Assembly: GCA_017645785.1 (NCBI GenBank)
Contig: JAGCNW010000016.1
Coordinates: 186,001 to 250,000 of the forward strand
Source: Treponema sp.
Lineage (GTDB): Bacteria; Spirochaetota; Spirochaetia; Treponematales; Treponemataceae
Direction: 5' to 3'
DNA: 64,000 bases
This document shows positions 25,240-33,642 of the stretch, in pieces. The notes under the pieces are model-generated. The model searched no databases, was not told the DNA's origin, and saw only the letters and a program-made list of their open reading frames with translations. A program made the translations under genes and the position numbers. The stretch's first letter is position 1. Each line of letters starts with the position of its first letter.

Positions 25240-26104
25240 GCGAGTCCTTGCCTCGATTGGCTTGGTTTTGACCGCGGCCATTTGGGGCTTTGCCTTTGTT
25301 ATTGTAAAAGACTCTCTTGACTACATCGGGCCGATTTGGATGATGGCCTTTAGGTTTACCATCGCTGCGGCCGCTTTGGCGCTTGCCTTTTGCAAAAAGC
25401 TAAAAAGTCTCGGACGGCGCCTTGTGGGCCGCGGGGCGTTTACGGGCTTTTTTCTGTTCGCCGCTTATGCCGTTCAAACTATTGGCTGCAAATACACCAC
25501 AGCCGGAAAGAACGCATTTTTGACAACCCTCTACGTTATTTTGATTCCATTTTTTGCCTGGCCGGTTTTTCACAAAAAGCCAAGAGCGGTGGCTTTGCTT
25601 GCCGCCCTTATGTCTTTGTGCGGAATCGGAATGCTGGCGCTAAAAAAGGAAGACGGCTTTTTGTCGATGAACGTCGGCGACGCGCTTACCTTGGCGTGCG
25701 GAGTATTCTTTGCGCTTCACATCGTCTTTACAAGTTGGTGCAACCGCGACGACGATCCGATTTTGATTACTATCTTGCAGTTCTTTTTTGCCGCCCTGTT
25801 TTCTTGGATCTTGGCTCCGCTTTATGACGGAGCGATTCCCGTCGCGCAATTTTCAAACGCGCGCGTTGTTTGCTCTGTTTTGTATTTGGGGATTTTCAGC
25901 ACGCTTGTGGCCTTTGTTTTGCAAAATGTTTGCCTTAAGTACATGGAGTCGTCGCTTGCGTCCTTGTTCTTGTCGTTGGAGTCGGTTTTTGGCGTTTTGT
26001 TCGGAGCGATGTTTTTGCGCGAGCGCCTTAGTCCGATAATGATTTTTGGCTGCGTCCTAATTTTCGCGGCGATTACGATTTCCAATTTAAGCGACCAAAA
26101 TTAG
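25217..26104 (+). CDS. EamA-family (DMT) membrane transporter
   Basis: A protein of 295 residues with ten predicted membrane helices in two EamA repeats: the first begins '[19 protein letters not shown]' and the second '[21 protein letters not shown]'. '[31 protein letters not shown]' is the usual final pair. Members of this family export or import metabolites such as amino acids, nucleosides or riboflavin; substrate unknown. The start is taken at the TTG at 25217, the only plausible codon in front of the first helix, overlapping rlpA by 23 bases. The 3' end overlaps the converging diguanylate cyclase gene by 4 bases. Confidence 0.85.
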   Translation: MSAPEKNRRVLASIGLVLTAAIWGFAFVIVKDSLDYIGPIWMMAFRFTIAAAALALAFCKKLKSLGRRLVGRGAFTGFFLFAAYAVQTIGCKYTTAGKNAFLTTLYVILIPFFAWPVFHKKPRAVALLAALMSLCGIGMLALKKEDGFLSMNVGDALTLACGVFFALHIVFTSWCNRDDDPILITILQFFFAALFSWILAPLYDGAIPVAQFSNARVVCSVLYLGIFSTLVAFVLQNVCLKYMESSLASLFLSLESVFGVLFGAMFLRERLSPIMIFGCVLIFAAITISNLSDQN

Positions 26105-27693
26105 TCGACGCGAATTCCTTTCATTTCTTTTTTGCGCTGGTACATTTTAAGGTCGGCGCGGCGGAAGACGTCTTCAACGCATTTGTCGTGGCTTTCAAAA
26201 ACCGCGTAGGCGATCGCGGCTTGAATTCGTTCCCACATTTTTAAAGACTTGTCGCCTGAAAGTTTGTCCAATTCCAAGTTAAATTGGTCTACCAGATCTT
26301 TTGCGTTTGCGTAGTCTTCGCGCTCCAAAATCGCTATGAACTCGTCGCCGCCGATTCTAAATACGGGCGAATGTTTAAAGACATGGCAAATGACATTGCA
26401 GAGCCTTTTTATCGCGATGTTGCCCTTGTCGTGGCCAAAGGTGTCGTTTGTTCTTTTTAAGAAATTTAGGTCAACCATCACGATGCCAAATTCTTTGTTG
26501 CCGGCGGCGATTTGGGCTTCAAGGCGGCGGACTTCGTTGTCGTAGGCGGTTTTGTTGCGGACTCCGGTGAGCGCGTCTTTGTTGGCGAGCGCGTTCAACT
26601 GGCTTGCCAAGATTTGCGTGTCCTTAAGCTCGTTCTTTGTGGAAAGAAGGTTTTGCATGTAGTTTTGCAATTCCAAAATCAAGTCGGCGAATTGATTTGA
26701 GAGCATGGCGATTTCGTTCTTGCCTTTGGTTCCTGCCTTGATGCATTCCGCGACGCTTGGATCTTTGTTTGCGGTAAATTCGCGCATTCTCGTTTCCAGC
26801 GCCATGATTCCCCTTATAAAATTGTGGTGCAAAAGAATCATCACGATTACAATGCAGACGATAAGGCCAAGCGAAATTCCGCCCGCGATTTTTAGCGACG
26901 TGTAAAGAATCGCCTTGTTAACAGCGTCGACTTCTATCTCCGTTCCGATAAGGCCAAGCTTTTTTCCGTTTATTACAAGCGGAGTGTAGTAGGCGTAAGT
27001 GTGGCCCCATTCGTTGTTCCAAATTTCAAAGTCGTTTTGCCGTTCCCCCGTAAACCATGAGCGCCACTGGACTTTGTATTTTTCCGGCGGATCATAGTAT
27101 TCGTCTCCCAAGTAAAGGTAGTCGCCGCTTTCGGCCTTTTTGCCGTCGGGCCCCTTGTGGGTGCGCTCGCCGTCAATCATGTAAACCATGTGGTAGATGT
27201 CTTCTTTGGGAACGAGGTAGTAGGTGTATGGCAAGTTGAAAGTTTTGCGCGCGTTCTCAAAGGTCAAAAGCCAGTATTCGTGGATGTATATAAAGTATGC
27301 TCTTTTGGCTTCGTCCGAAAAAGACTCAAAGTCAAATTTCGTTCCGTCTTTGTCCGCGCGCGGTTGCTGCTGCGCCAAAAGGCTTTCGTATTTTCTTTGC
27401 GCTGTAAGGTATTCGTTAAAGTCGTAGGGAATGTCAACCTCGGCAAAATGCTTCATGTAGTAGTCTTGGTAAACGACAAATTCTTCGCCGGCTTCGTGGA
27501 TCAGGCGCTCCAAGTAGTCGCCGATATTGCGGATGTCTTCGACTTTTTGCGCCTTGTATTCCTTCATTTGGATGGCGTAAATCGTGACCGCGCTTATCGC
27601 AAGAGTAATTATAGTAAAGAGTCCGAAAATAAGCGCGAACCTGAACAAAAGGCCGTCGGTCCATTTTTGTTTTGATTTTTCTTCGTCTGCCAT
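26101..27693 (-). CDS. Membrane-bound diguanylate cyclase (GGDEF) with extracytoplasmic sensor
   Basis: A protein of 530 residues. A first membrane helix (about 20-42), a 230-residue extracytoplasmic sensor, a second helix (278-300), a short linker like HAMP, a coiled coil, and a C-terminal GGDEF domain with 'DALTGVRNKTAYDNEV' and the active-site 'FRIGGDEFIA'. This is an active-type cyclase that would make c-di-GMP. The residues before GGDEF (HSPVFRI) lack the RxxD inhibitory site, so product inhibition at that site is not expected. The sensor is like that of the GGDEF protein at 30.5 kb ('YAYYTPLVINGKKLG' against 'YSYYVPLWIGQEKAG'), so the two are paralogues. TATAAT lies 8 bases before the ATG with no RBS except a weak AGAAAG. 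Confidence 0.92.
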   Translation of the reverse strand: MADEEKSKQKWTDGLLFRFALIFGLFTIITLAISAVTIYAIQMKEYKAQKVEDIRNIGDYLERLIHEAGEEFVVYQDYYMKHFAEVDIPYDFNEYLTAQRKYESLLAQQQPRADKDGTKFDFESFSDEAKRAYFIYIHEYWLLTFENARKTFNLPYTYYLVPKEDIYHMVYMIDGERTHKGPDGKKAESGDYLYLGDEYYDPPEKYKVQWRSWFTGERQNDFEIWNNEWGHTYAYYTPLVINGKKLGLIGTEIEVDAVNKAILYTSLKIAGGISLGLIVCIVIVMILLHHNFIRGIMALETRMREFTANKDPSVAECIKAGTKGKNEIAMLSNQFADLILELQNYMQNLLSTKNELKDTQILASQLNALANKDALTGVRNKTAYDNEVRRLEAQIAAGNKEFGIVMVDLNFLKRTNDTFGHDKGNIAIKRLCNVICHVFKHSPVFRIGGDEFIAILEREDYANAKDLVDQFNLELDKLSGDKSLKMWERIQAAIAYAVFESHDKCVEDVFRRADLKMYQRKKEMKGIRVD

Positions 27694-27757
27694 ATCTTTC
27701 TATTATAGCGCGCCTTTTGGAATCCGCAAGTTTTTTTTTGCTTTTGGGGCGGAACGC

Positions 27758-27787
27758 TAGACACTAGTTTAGGTTTTATGGTATAAT
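27758..27787 (+). promoter_or_regulatory. Promoter of the symporter leader
   Basis: TAGACA (27758-27763), 18 bases, TATAAT (27782-27787). The predicted start near 27794 is only about 10 bases before a strong terminator hairpin. Confidence 0.6.
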
Positions 27788-27802
27788 GCAAGCATGCAAT
27801 GG

Positions 27803-27837
27803 GGCAGAACTGGGTAACCGGTTCTGTCCTTTTTTTT
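27803..27837 (+). terminator. Strong intrinsic terminator in the symporter leader
   Basis: An 11-bp stem (GGCAGAACTGG/CCGGTTCTGTC, loop GTAA) is followed by a C and eight T. It lies between the promoter at 27758 and the symporter gene at 27937. Bases 27795-27801 (TGCAATG) can pair with CATTGCA at 27842-27848, which may form an alternative fold. It is either an attenuator or the end of a very short RNA. Confidence 0.75.
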
Positions 27838-27842
27838 ATTCT

Positions 27843-27925
27843 CATTGCAGCGCGACAATCTGTTCGCGCTGCAAAAGGAACGAGTCAAGGCCTTGAGCGC
27901 AGCGTGCCTTGACCGTTCCTACGCA
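27843..27925. repeat. Palindromic repeats in the symporter leader
   Basis: TGCAGCGCGA-N8-TCGCGCTGCA (27845-27872) is a perfect 10-bp stem. GGAACG..GTCAAGGC...GCCTTGACCGTTCC (27879-27926) is nested. The inner GTCAAGGC..GAGCGCAGCGTGCCTTGAC unit is also found at 11591-11621. Confidence 0.75.
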
Positions 27926-27936
27926 AGGAGGCTCAT

Positions 27937-29430
27937 ATGATTGAGACAATTACTAAAATCAACGATTCGGTTAACTCCGTCGTTTGGGGAACCTTTGGCA
28001 TCGCGCTTTTGTTCGCGGCCGGCCTTGTGATGACCATTGTCAACAAGGGCTTTCAATTCACGCATATTTCGCACTGGCTTAAAAAGACGCTGGGAGCGAT
28101 TGTCCGGGACAAAAAAATAACGGCGCACACCGCCAAGGAAAACAAGGCGATTTCGCAATTCCAAAGTTTGTGCACGGCCCTCGCCGCTACAATCGGAACG
28201 GGAAACATCGTAGGCGTCGCCACCGCGATCATTCTTGGCGGCCCCGGCGCGATTTTTTGGATGTGGGTAATGGCGATTTTTGGAATGATGACAAACTATT
28301 CCGAAAACGTTTTGGGAATTTACTTCCGCCGAAAGGGAGAGAACGGAGACTGGCGCGGCGGCGCTATGTATTACCTTAAAGATGGTTTTGGCGGCTACAA
28401 GGGAATGAAGTGGCTTGGAACAATTCTTGCCGTTTTGTTCAGTCTCTTCTGTTTGTTGGCCAGCTTTGGCATCGGAAACATGAGCCAGGTGAACTCAATT
28501 GCCGGCAACATGGAGTCGGCCTTCAACGTTCCCACTTGGGTGTGCGGAGTCGCGCTTGTAATCATCGCTTCTATCATAATTCTTGGCGGCCTCAAGAGAG
28601 TCGCGTCCGTCACAGAAAAGCTCGTTCCAATCATGGCGATAATTTACATCATCGGCGCCTTGATCATTTTTTTCACGCACATTACTTCTGTTCCCGCAGT
28701 GTTCGCGGCAATCTTTAAGGGAGCCTTCGACGCCAAGTCCGCCGCCGGAGGAATGGTCGGCTACGGCTTGCAAAAGGCGATCACTTGGGGCTTTAAGCGC
28801 GGCGCCTTCTCGAACGAAGCGGGCTTGGGTTCTTCGGTAATGGTTCACTCCTCTTCAAACGTAAAGGAGCCGGTTCGCCAAGGCATGTGGGGAATCTTTG
28901 AAGTCTTTGCCGACACGATTGTCGTTTGCTCTTTGACAGCCTTCGCCGTTCTTTCGACAGGCCTTGTCGATTTGGAGACAGGCAAGATGATTTCGCAAAA
29001 CGCAGGCTCGGGCCTGGTTGGCGAAGCCTTCGCGACAGTCTTTGGAGCCTTTGGCCCTAAGTTCATCGCGATCGCGATTTTGCTTTTTGCTTTTTCCACA
29101 GTCCTCGGCTGGAGCCATTACGGCGCCACAGCCTGGCAGTATCTGTTTGGCGAAAAGACCCAGTTGATTTACAAGACGGCCTTTGTCGTCATGATTTTCT
29201 TTGGCTCCACCATGAGCCTTTCTCTCGCTTGGGATTTGTCGGACACCTTTAACGGTCTTATGATGATTCCAAACTTGATCGGCGTTCTTTCGCTGAGCCC
29301 CCTTGTTGCAAAAATCACGAAGAACTACGTTGAAAGAAAGCTTGACGGAAAAGACGTGGAGCCGATGCTTTCGGCCTTCCCCGAGTATCAAAAGGAAGAG
29401 TCCAAGGAAGTAAAGGCAGGCGCGGAGTAA
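27937..29430 (+). CDS. Alanine/glycine:cation symporter (AGCS family)
   Basis: A protein of 497 residues with about eleven membrane segments. Family blocks: 'FQSLCTALAATIGTGNIVGVATAIILGGPGAIFWMWVMAIFGM' (the AGCS signature with GTGNI), 'GYGLQKAITWGFKRGAFSNEAGLGSS' and 'FAFSTVLGWSHYGATAWQYLFGEK'. It should import alanine or glycine with Na+ (or H+). AAGGAGG lies 7 bases before the ATG. The long leader holds a promoter, a terminator and a series of palindromes, so expression is probably controlled after initiation. It is the intact family member in this window; fragments of a different one lie at 50.2-51.3 and 58.8-59.1 kb. Confidence 0.95.
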   Translation: MIETITKINDSVNSVVWGTFGIALLFAAGLVMTIVNKGFQFTHISHWLKKTLGAIVRDKKITAHTAKENKAISQFQSLCTALAATIGTGNIVGVATAIILGGPGAIFWMWVMAIFGMMTNYSENVLGIYFRRKGENGDWRGGAMYYLKDGFGGYKGMKWLGTILAVLFSLFCLLASFGIGNMSQVNSIAGNMESAFNVPTWVCGVALVIIASIIILGGLKRVASVTEKLVPIMAIIYIIGALIIFFTHITSVPAVFAAIFKGAFDAKSAAGGMVGYGLQKAITWGFKRGAFSNEAGLGSSVMVHSSSNVKEPVRQGMWGIFEVFADTIVVCSLTAFAVLSTGLVDLETGKMISQNAGSGLVGEAFATVFGAFGPKFIAIAILLFAFSTVLGWSHYGATAWQYLFGEKTQLIYKTAFVVMIFFGSTMSLSLAWDLSDTFNGLMMIPNLIGVLSLSPLVAKITKNYVERKLDGKDVEPMLSAFPEYQKEESKEVKAGAE

Positions 29431-29451
29431 AACGCGCTGTGTGAAAATTGC

Positions 29452-29480
29452 TCGACAAAGGGCGCGATTTTTGCTAACAT
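29452..29480 (+). promoter_or_regulatory. Promoter of the fructosamine kinase-like gene, predicted leaderless
   Basis: TCGACA (29452-29457), 17 bases, TAACAT (29475-29480) with an extended TG. Six bases then lead to the ATG at 29487, leaving no room for an RBS. Confidence 0.65.
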
Positions 29481-29486
29481 CGGCTT

Positions 29487-30401
29487 ATGAATCATTGTCC
29501 TGTTTTGCAATTCAAGTCTTTGGCCGAGGCCTTGGTGACGCTCTTTGGAAAGTCCGTGGCGATACAGCGGACCGACCGCGTGGCCGGCGGCGACATCAAC
29601 AAGTCTTACGCCGTCACGCTCAACACCGGCGACACGATTTTTATGAAGGCCAACGCCAAGGAAAAAGCCGCCTCCTTTACTGCGGAGGCGGCCGGCCTTT
29701 TTGCAATCGCGCAGACAGGAACGATAAAGACTCCAAAAATTCTTTGCGCCGGAACTGACGACGGCGAGGAAGTCGGCTACAGTTTTTTGCTGATGGAATA
29801 CATCAATAGCGGCGAAAAGCGTTCCGACTATTGGGAGACCTTGGCGCGGGAATTGGCCGCCATGCACCAAGCGGACTCGGCCGCCTTTTGCGAACAGGGC
29901 TTTGGCTTTTACGAGGACAACTTTATCGGCGCGCGTCCGCAAGACAATGCGCCAGCGGCGACATGGGTTGAGTTTTTTCGCGACAAAAGGCTCGCGCCCC
30001 AATTCAAGGCCGCGGACGCAAACTTTTCTTCCGCCGACCGTTCCCGCGTGACAAAACTTTTAGACCACTTGGAAGACTTTTTGATCGAGCCAAAAAAGCC
30101 CAGCCTTTTGCACGGGGACCTTTGGAGCGGGAACGTCATGGCCGACCCCGACGGAAAGGCGATGCTGATTGACCCGGCGGTTTATGTTGGTCACGCGGAG
30201 GCTGACCTTGCGATGACCGAATTGTTCGGAGGCTTTCCGCCGGCCTTTTACCAAGCCTATCGGGAGGCCAATCCGCTTGAGTCCGGTTACGAAAGCCGCC
30301 GCGACTTATACAACCTTTACCAGCTTTTAAATCACTTGAATCTTTTTGGCCAGAGCTATCTTGGGCCTGTTTTGAGCGTTGTCGGCGAGTACGTGGGCTA
30401 G
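29487..30401 (+). CDS. Fructosamine kinase family protein
   Basis: A protein of 304 residues of the fructosamine-3-kinase/ketosamine kinase fold. 'RVAGGDINKSYAVTLNTGDTIFMKAN' holds the nucleotide-binding beta hairpin and Lys; the catalytic loop is 'LLHGDLWSGNVM' (Asp and Asn) and the metal motif 'AMLIDPAVYVGHAEADLAM' has the DPA in place of DFG. The enzyme phosphorylates sugars attached to amines so that the adduct falls apart (deglycation) or can be used. The gene has its own promoter and a probable leaderless start, next to the symporter. Confidence 0.88.
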   Translation: MNHCPVLQFKSLAEALVTLFGKSVAIQRTDRVAGGDINKSYAVTLNTGDTIFMKANAKEKAASFTAEAAGLFAIAQTGTIKTPKILCAGTDDGEEVGYSFLLMEYINSGEKRSDYWETLARELAAMHQADSAAFCEQGFGFYEDNFIGARPQDNAPAATWVEFFRDKRLAPQFKAADANFSSADRSRVTKLLDHLEDFLIEPKKPSLLHGDLWSGNVMADPDGKAMLIDPAVYVGHAEADLAMTELFGGFPPAFYQAYREANPLESGYESRRDLYNLYQLLNHLNLFGQSYLGPVLSVVGEYVG

Positions 30402-30417
30402 GCCGGCGCTATTGTCT

Positions 30418-30446
30418 TTGCAAAATTCAAGATTCCATGTTAAAAT
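30418..30446 (+). promoter_or_regulatory. Promoter of the second GGDEF gene
   Basis: TTGCAA (30418-30423), 17 bases, TAAAAT (30441-30446) preceded by TGT (extended -10). The leader of about 27 bases carries AAGGAG before the ATG at 30479. Confidence 0.65.
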
Positions 30447-30478
30447 AGAAGAATAACGCCGCCTCAAAAGGAGCGAAG

Positions 30479-32056
30479 ATGACAAGAAATCTAAAAAAGT
30501 CTCCCCAGGAAATTAAGCCGCTCAAATGGTACAATTCCCTCTCTGTCAAATTTGCCGCGCTTTTTTTGGCCTTTACCCTGACAATCATTGTAATAAGCGG
30601 ATTCAGCATTTTCTTGGTGCAGCGGAAGAATTTTGAGGACCAGAGCATTGTCACCATGAAGCACATGGGAATGATGCTCCGCGACCAAATGGCCGCCGAC
30701 GGCGAAACTTTTTTGGAATACCAAAAATTTATTTTGCAAAACAGCAAAAAGGTTTACATTCCATTTGACTTTGGCGACGAGTATGTCGAGCAAAAAAAAA
30801 TGGAATTTGAAACAGCCTTTGACGCCGCCTATCCCGGAAAAATTTTTAGAAACGACGTAAAGTTTTCAGACTTAAGCTACAAGATGAAAATTCTTTTTTG
30901 CAACTACTACCATTCCAAATGGTTCTTGTATTTTGAAAAAATGCGCGAATGGTACGACGCTCCCTATGTTTACTACGTTCTGCCCAGCGACAACAAAGTC
31001 AACGTAATTTACATTTTTGACACCGAGCGCACTTATGAAGGAGACGAACGGTACAACCGCTTGCACTTGTGCGACAACTTTGCGGAAGACTACGACGAAA
31101 TGCCCTTCCTCTTTGACACTTGGCAGGCGGGAGAAATGCTTGACGGAATGGATTCCTTTGACAACGAATACGGCCGCACTTATTCCTACTACGTTCCTCT
31201 TTGGATAGGCCAAGAAAAAGCCGGCCTTGTTTGCGTGGACATGGACATTGACTACGTTCACAGCAACATAGCCAGAAGCGTCGCGCAGTTGGTCGGAGCG
31301 AGCGCCTTGATAATGTTCATTGGAATTTTCTTCCTGATGGTTTTCATAAACCGAAAGTATGTGGCCAAGTTGAGCCGCCTTAGCCGAATTATAAGCACTT
31401 ACGGAGAATACAAGGACGCGGTCATCGCGCAGTCAATCGCGAACAAGAAGTCCGGCCGCGACGAAATCGGCGTGATGGAAAGCCATGTGGCGAAGATGAT
31501 GACGGAACTTGACACTTACATGAAAAAATTGACGATGAAGGAAAAGGAGCTTGTCGAGTCCATCGAAGAGTCAACGCACGACGCGCTTACCGGAATCAGA
31601 AATAAAAAAGCTTACGACATGGAAGTCAAAAAGATTTCTCACGCGATTGCAAAAGGAAAAGTGAAATTTGGAATCGCGATGATCGACATGAACTTCCTAA
31701 AAAACATTAACGACAATTTTGGCCACGAGTGCGGAAACTTTGCGATCAAAAAGCTTTGCCGCTTGATATGTTTGACCTTTGACCATTCGCCGGTATTCAG
31801 GGTCGGCGGAGACGAGTTTGTCGTTCTTTTGCAAAACGAAGACTATGACAACATCCGCAAAGTCGAGCGCAATTTTAACGACGCTATGGAACGCCAAAAC
31901 GCGGAGACGGGTTTAAAAGAGTGGGAACGGGTGTCCGCCGCGCTCGGCTACGCTTTCTTTGACTCCAAAATCGACTCTTCCATTCAAGACACTTTTGCGC
32001 GCGCCGACAAGGCGATGTACGAGCGCAAAAAGGCTATGAAGGCCGAAAGAAAATAA
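30479..32056 (+). CDS. Membrane-bound diguanylate cyclase (GGDEF), paralogue of the gene at 26.1 kb
   Basis: A protein of 525 residues with the same layout as the other GGDEF protein: membrane helix (about residues 25-47), 230-residue extracytoplasmic sensor, second helix (about 270-292), coiled-coil linker, and GGDEF domain with 'DALTGIRNKKAYDMEV' and 'FRVGGDEFVV'. It lacks the RxxD inhibition site, as the paralogue does. The sensors differ in detail, so the two may read different ligands but both feed c-di-GMP. RBS AAGGAG 6 bases before the ATG. The two genes flank the symporter and the fructosamine kinase gene. Confidence 0.92.
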   Translation: MTRNLKKSPQEIKPLKWYNSLSVKFAALFLAFTLTIIVISGFSIFLVQRKNFEDQSIVTMKHMGMMLRDQMAADGETFLEYQKFILQNSKKVYIPFDFGDEYVEQKKMEFETAFDAAYPGKIFRNDVKFSDLSYKMKILFCNYYHSKWFLYFEKMREWYDAPYVYYVLPSDNKVNVIYIFDTERTYEGDERYNRLHLCDNFAEDYDEMPFLFDTWQAGEMLDGMDSFDNEYGRTYSYYVPLWIGQEKAGLVCVDMDIDYVHSNIARSVAQLVGASALIMFIGIFFLMVFINRKYVAKLSRLSRIISTYGEYKDAVIAQSIANKKSGRDEIGVMESHVAKMMTELDTYMKKLTMKEKELVESIEESTHDALTGIRNKKAYDMEVKKISHAIAKGKVKFGIAMIDMNFLKNINDNFGHECGNFAIKKLCRLICLTFDHSPVFRVGGDEFVVLLQNEDYDNIRKVERNFNDAMERQNAETGLKEWERVSAALGYAFFDSKIDSSIQDTFARADKAMYERKKAMKAERK

Positions 32057-32110
32057 TCAATCGAAATCTTTTGCTGGCAAAAATGGAATTTGTCTGCTAT
32101 AATGTTTCTT

Positions 32111-32935
32111 ATGAAAAGATTGAATTTAGCGCGCGCCGTTTTATCGGCGGCCATCATTTGCGCGGCGGCAATTGCCTTAACTTCTTGCCAAGAAAAAAGC
32201 GTGTCGCCGGAATTTGTAAAAGACATGAAATTGGTTTGGGCCGACGAGTTTGACGGACCGGGCGACGAGCCGAATCCCGAATACTGGGACTACAACACCG
32301 GCGCGCACGGCTGGGGCAACAACGAGCGGCAAAACTACACCCGCGACCGCGCCAATTCCTACGTTTCGGACGGAACTTTAAAAATAGTGGCGCAAAAGGG
32401 CGACGACAACAAGTGGACCAGCGCCCGCCTTGTAAGCCGCTGGAAAAAAGCCTACACATACGGATACATAGAATTTCGCGCCAAGCTTCCCACGCAAAAA
32501 GGCTCTTGGCCGGCTCTTTGGCTTATGCCCAACCGCGACAATTACGGCAACTGGCCCCGAAGCGGCGAAATTGACGTTATGGAATACGCCCAAAGCTTTT
32601 GGGGAACCAAGGCTTACGGCACTTGCCACTGTCTTGCCGGAAGCGGAGGAAACGCTCCCGCCAGCGCCGGTGTCGACGTAAAGCCAGCCGACAAAAAATG
32701 GCGCAATTACGGCGTTTTGTGGACGGAAGACAAAATCACTTGGATTTACGACGGCAAGGAATTTTTGTCCTACGACAATCCCCATGACCCCGACTACCCG
32801 CAAAAGTATTGGCCCTACGACCGGGACTTTTACGTAATTATGAATGTGGCCATGGGCGGAACGCTTGGCGGCGACATTCCAAAAGACGCAAAAAAGTGCC
32901 ACATGGAAGTTGACTACATTCGCTGGTATCAGTAG
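32111..32935 (+). CDS. Glycoside hydrolase family 16 lipoprotein (beta-glucanase-like)
   Basis: A protein of 274 residues. The signal peptide ends in a lipobox (LTSC) near residue 26. The GH16 jelly-roll is recognised by 'LVWADEFDGPG', 'YGYIEFRAKLPTQKGSWPALWLMP' and the catalytic motif 'SGEIDVMEY' with Glu153 as nucleophile, Asp155 and Glu158 as acid/base; 'DFYVIMNVAMGG' is the usual C-terminal strand. Homologues cut beta-1,3 or mixed beta-1,3-1,4 glucans (laminarin, lichenan), in line with a gut or rumen life on plant or fungal polysaccharides. An extended TG-TATAAT lies 7 bases before the ATG and no RBS is visible. It is followed by a TetR regulator that may control it. Confidence 0.93.
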   Translation: MKRLNLARAVLSAAIICAAAIALTSCQEKSVSPEFVKDMKLVWADEFDGPGDEPNPEYWDYNTGAHGWGNNERQNYTRDRANSYVSDGTLKIVAQKGDDNKWTSARLVSRWKKAYTYGYIEFRAKLPTQKGSWPALWLMPNRDNYGNWPRSGEIDVMEYAQSFWGTKAYGTCHCLAGSGGNAPASAGVDVKPADKKWRNYGVLWTEDKITWIYDGKEFLSYDNPHDPDYPQKYWPYDRDFYVIMNVAMGGTLGGDIPKDAKKCHMEVDYIRWYQ

Positions 32936-32938
32936 AAT
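32910..32938 (+). promoter_or_regulatory. Promoter of the TetR-type regulator, inside the GH16 3' end
   Basis: TTGACT (32910-32915), 17 bases, TAGAAT (32933-32938), overlapping the GH16 stop codon. The predicted start falls inside the palindrome that follows. Confidence 0.55.
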
Positions 32939-32940
32939 AA

Positions 32941-32958
32941 AACTAACGATCGTTAGTT
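32941..32958. promoter_or_regulatory. Perfect 18-bp palindrome next to the TetR start, likely operator
   Basis: AACTAACGATCGTTAGTT is a perfect inverted repeat that ends exactly one base before the ATG of the TetR-family gene. Such palindromes are typical TetR-family operators; here it overlaps the predicted transcription start, so binding would block its own promoter. Confidence 0.75.
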
Positions 32959-33621
32959 ATGCCAAAAAAGGCAGTTTCGGCGCAAAGCATTGTGGAGTCC
33001 GCCCTTTTTTCCGCCTTTAAGAACGGAATGGGAGAGACTTCGCTTGCCGACATAGCGCAAGATTTGGGAATAAAGAAGGCTTCTCTTTACAATTACTTCG
33101 CCGGAAAGGAAGAAATCCTCGCGGCGCTTTGCTCTTATTGTTCCGACTTTTACGCGCGGGTCAATATTTTTGAGCAAGATATTTTTACAAAAATCAATTC
33201 CACCAACAGCGAAAAGCTTTTTAAAAAATCCGTTGACTCTTACATCAAGGCGCACGAGAACGAACCCTTGTTCCAAATTTATACTTTGGTTCAAAGCGAA
33301 AAATATTTTGACAAAAATTTCTTGGACATTTGCGAGGCGCAAAGGCAAAAGGTTTTTGACCAAAGCTTTTTGTTCTTTAAAATCGCCAGCGCGCAAACAA
33401 AGGGCAGCGCCCAAAAGTCCGACGACGAGTTGCGCCTGCATTCGCATTTTTTTGCGGACGGAATTTTGTCGCGCTTGGATTATTACATAGCGCAAAAAAA
33501 AGAGACAATCAGGCGCAATCCTGAATGCGACGCCGGAAGCCTGTTCGCGCTTCCCAGCGACGAAAAGCAAATCGCCGCGATAACGGCCTTTGCTGTTGAG
33601 ATTTTGAAAAAGGTAATATAA
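32959..33621 (+). CDS. TetR/AcrR-family transcriptional regulator
   Basis: A protein of 220 residues. The N-terminal HTH (residues 10-55) reads 'IVESALFSAFKNGMGETSLADIAQDLGIKKASLYNYFAGKEEIL', an almost ideal TetR DNA-binding domain, with SLYNYFAGKE as the recognition part. The C-terminal ligand-binding helical domain is not like a known group. The start codon directly abuts an 18-bp palindrome and has no RBS, so the mRNA is probably leaderless or coupled to the GH16 gene 23 bases upstream. It should repress itself and perhaps the GH16 gene. It is followed, 21 bases on, by the phosphohexomutase gene. Confidence 0.9.
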   Translation: MPKKAVSAQSIVESALFSAFKNGMGETSLADIAQDLGIKKASLYNYFAGKEEILAALCSYCSDFYARVNIFEQDIFTKINSTNSEKLFKKSVDSYIKAHENEPLFQIYTLVQSEKYFDKNFLDICEAQRQKVFDQSFLFFKIASAQTKGSAQKSDDELRLHSHFFADGILSRLDYYIAQKKETIRRNPECDAGSLFALPSDEKQIAAITAFAVEILKKVI

Positions 33622-33642
33622 ATATAAACTGAGGCGGTTGCT

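Noticed and set aside
27794-27936. Glycine riboswitch before the alanine/glycine symporter
   Set aside because: The leader up to the terminator is too short and the rest consists of palindromic repeats that occur elsewhere; the glycine aptamer core is absent.
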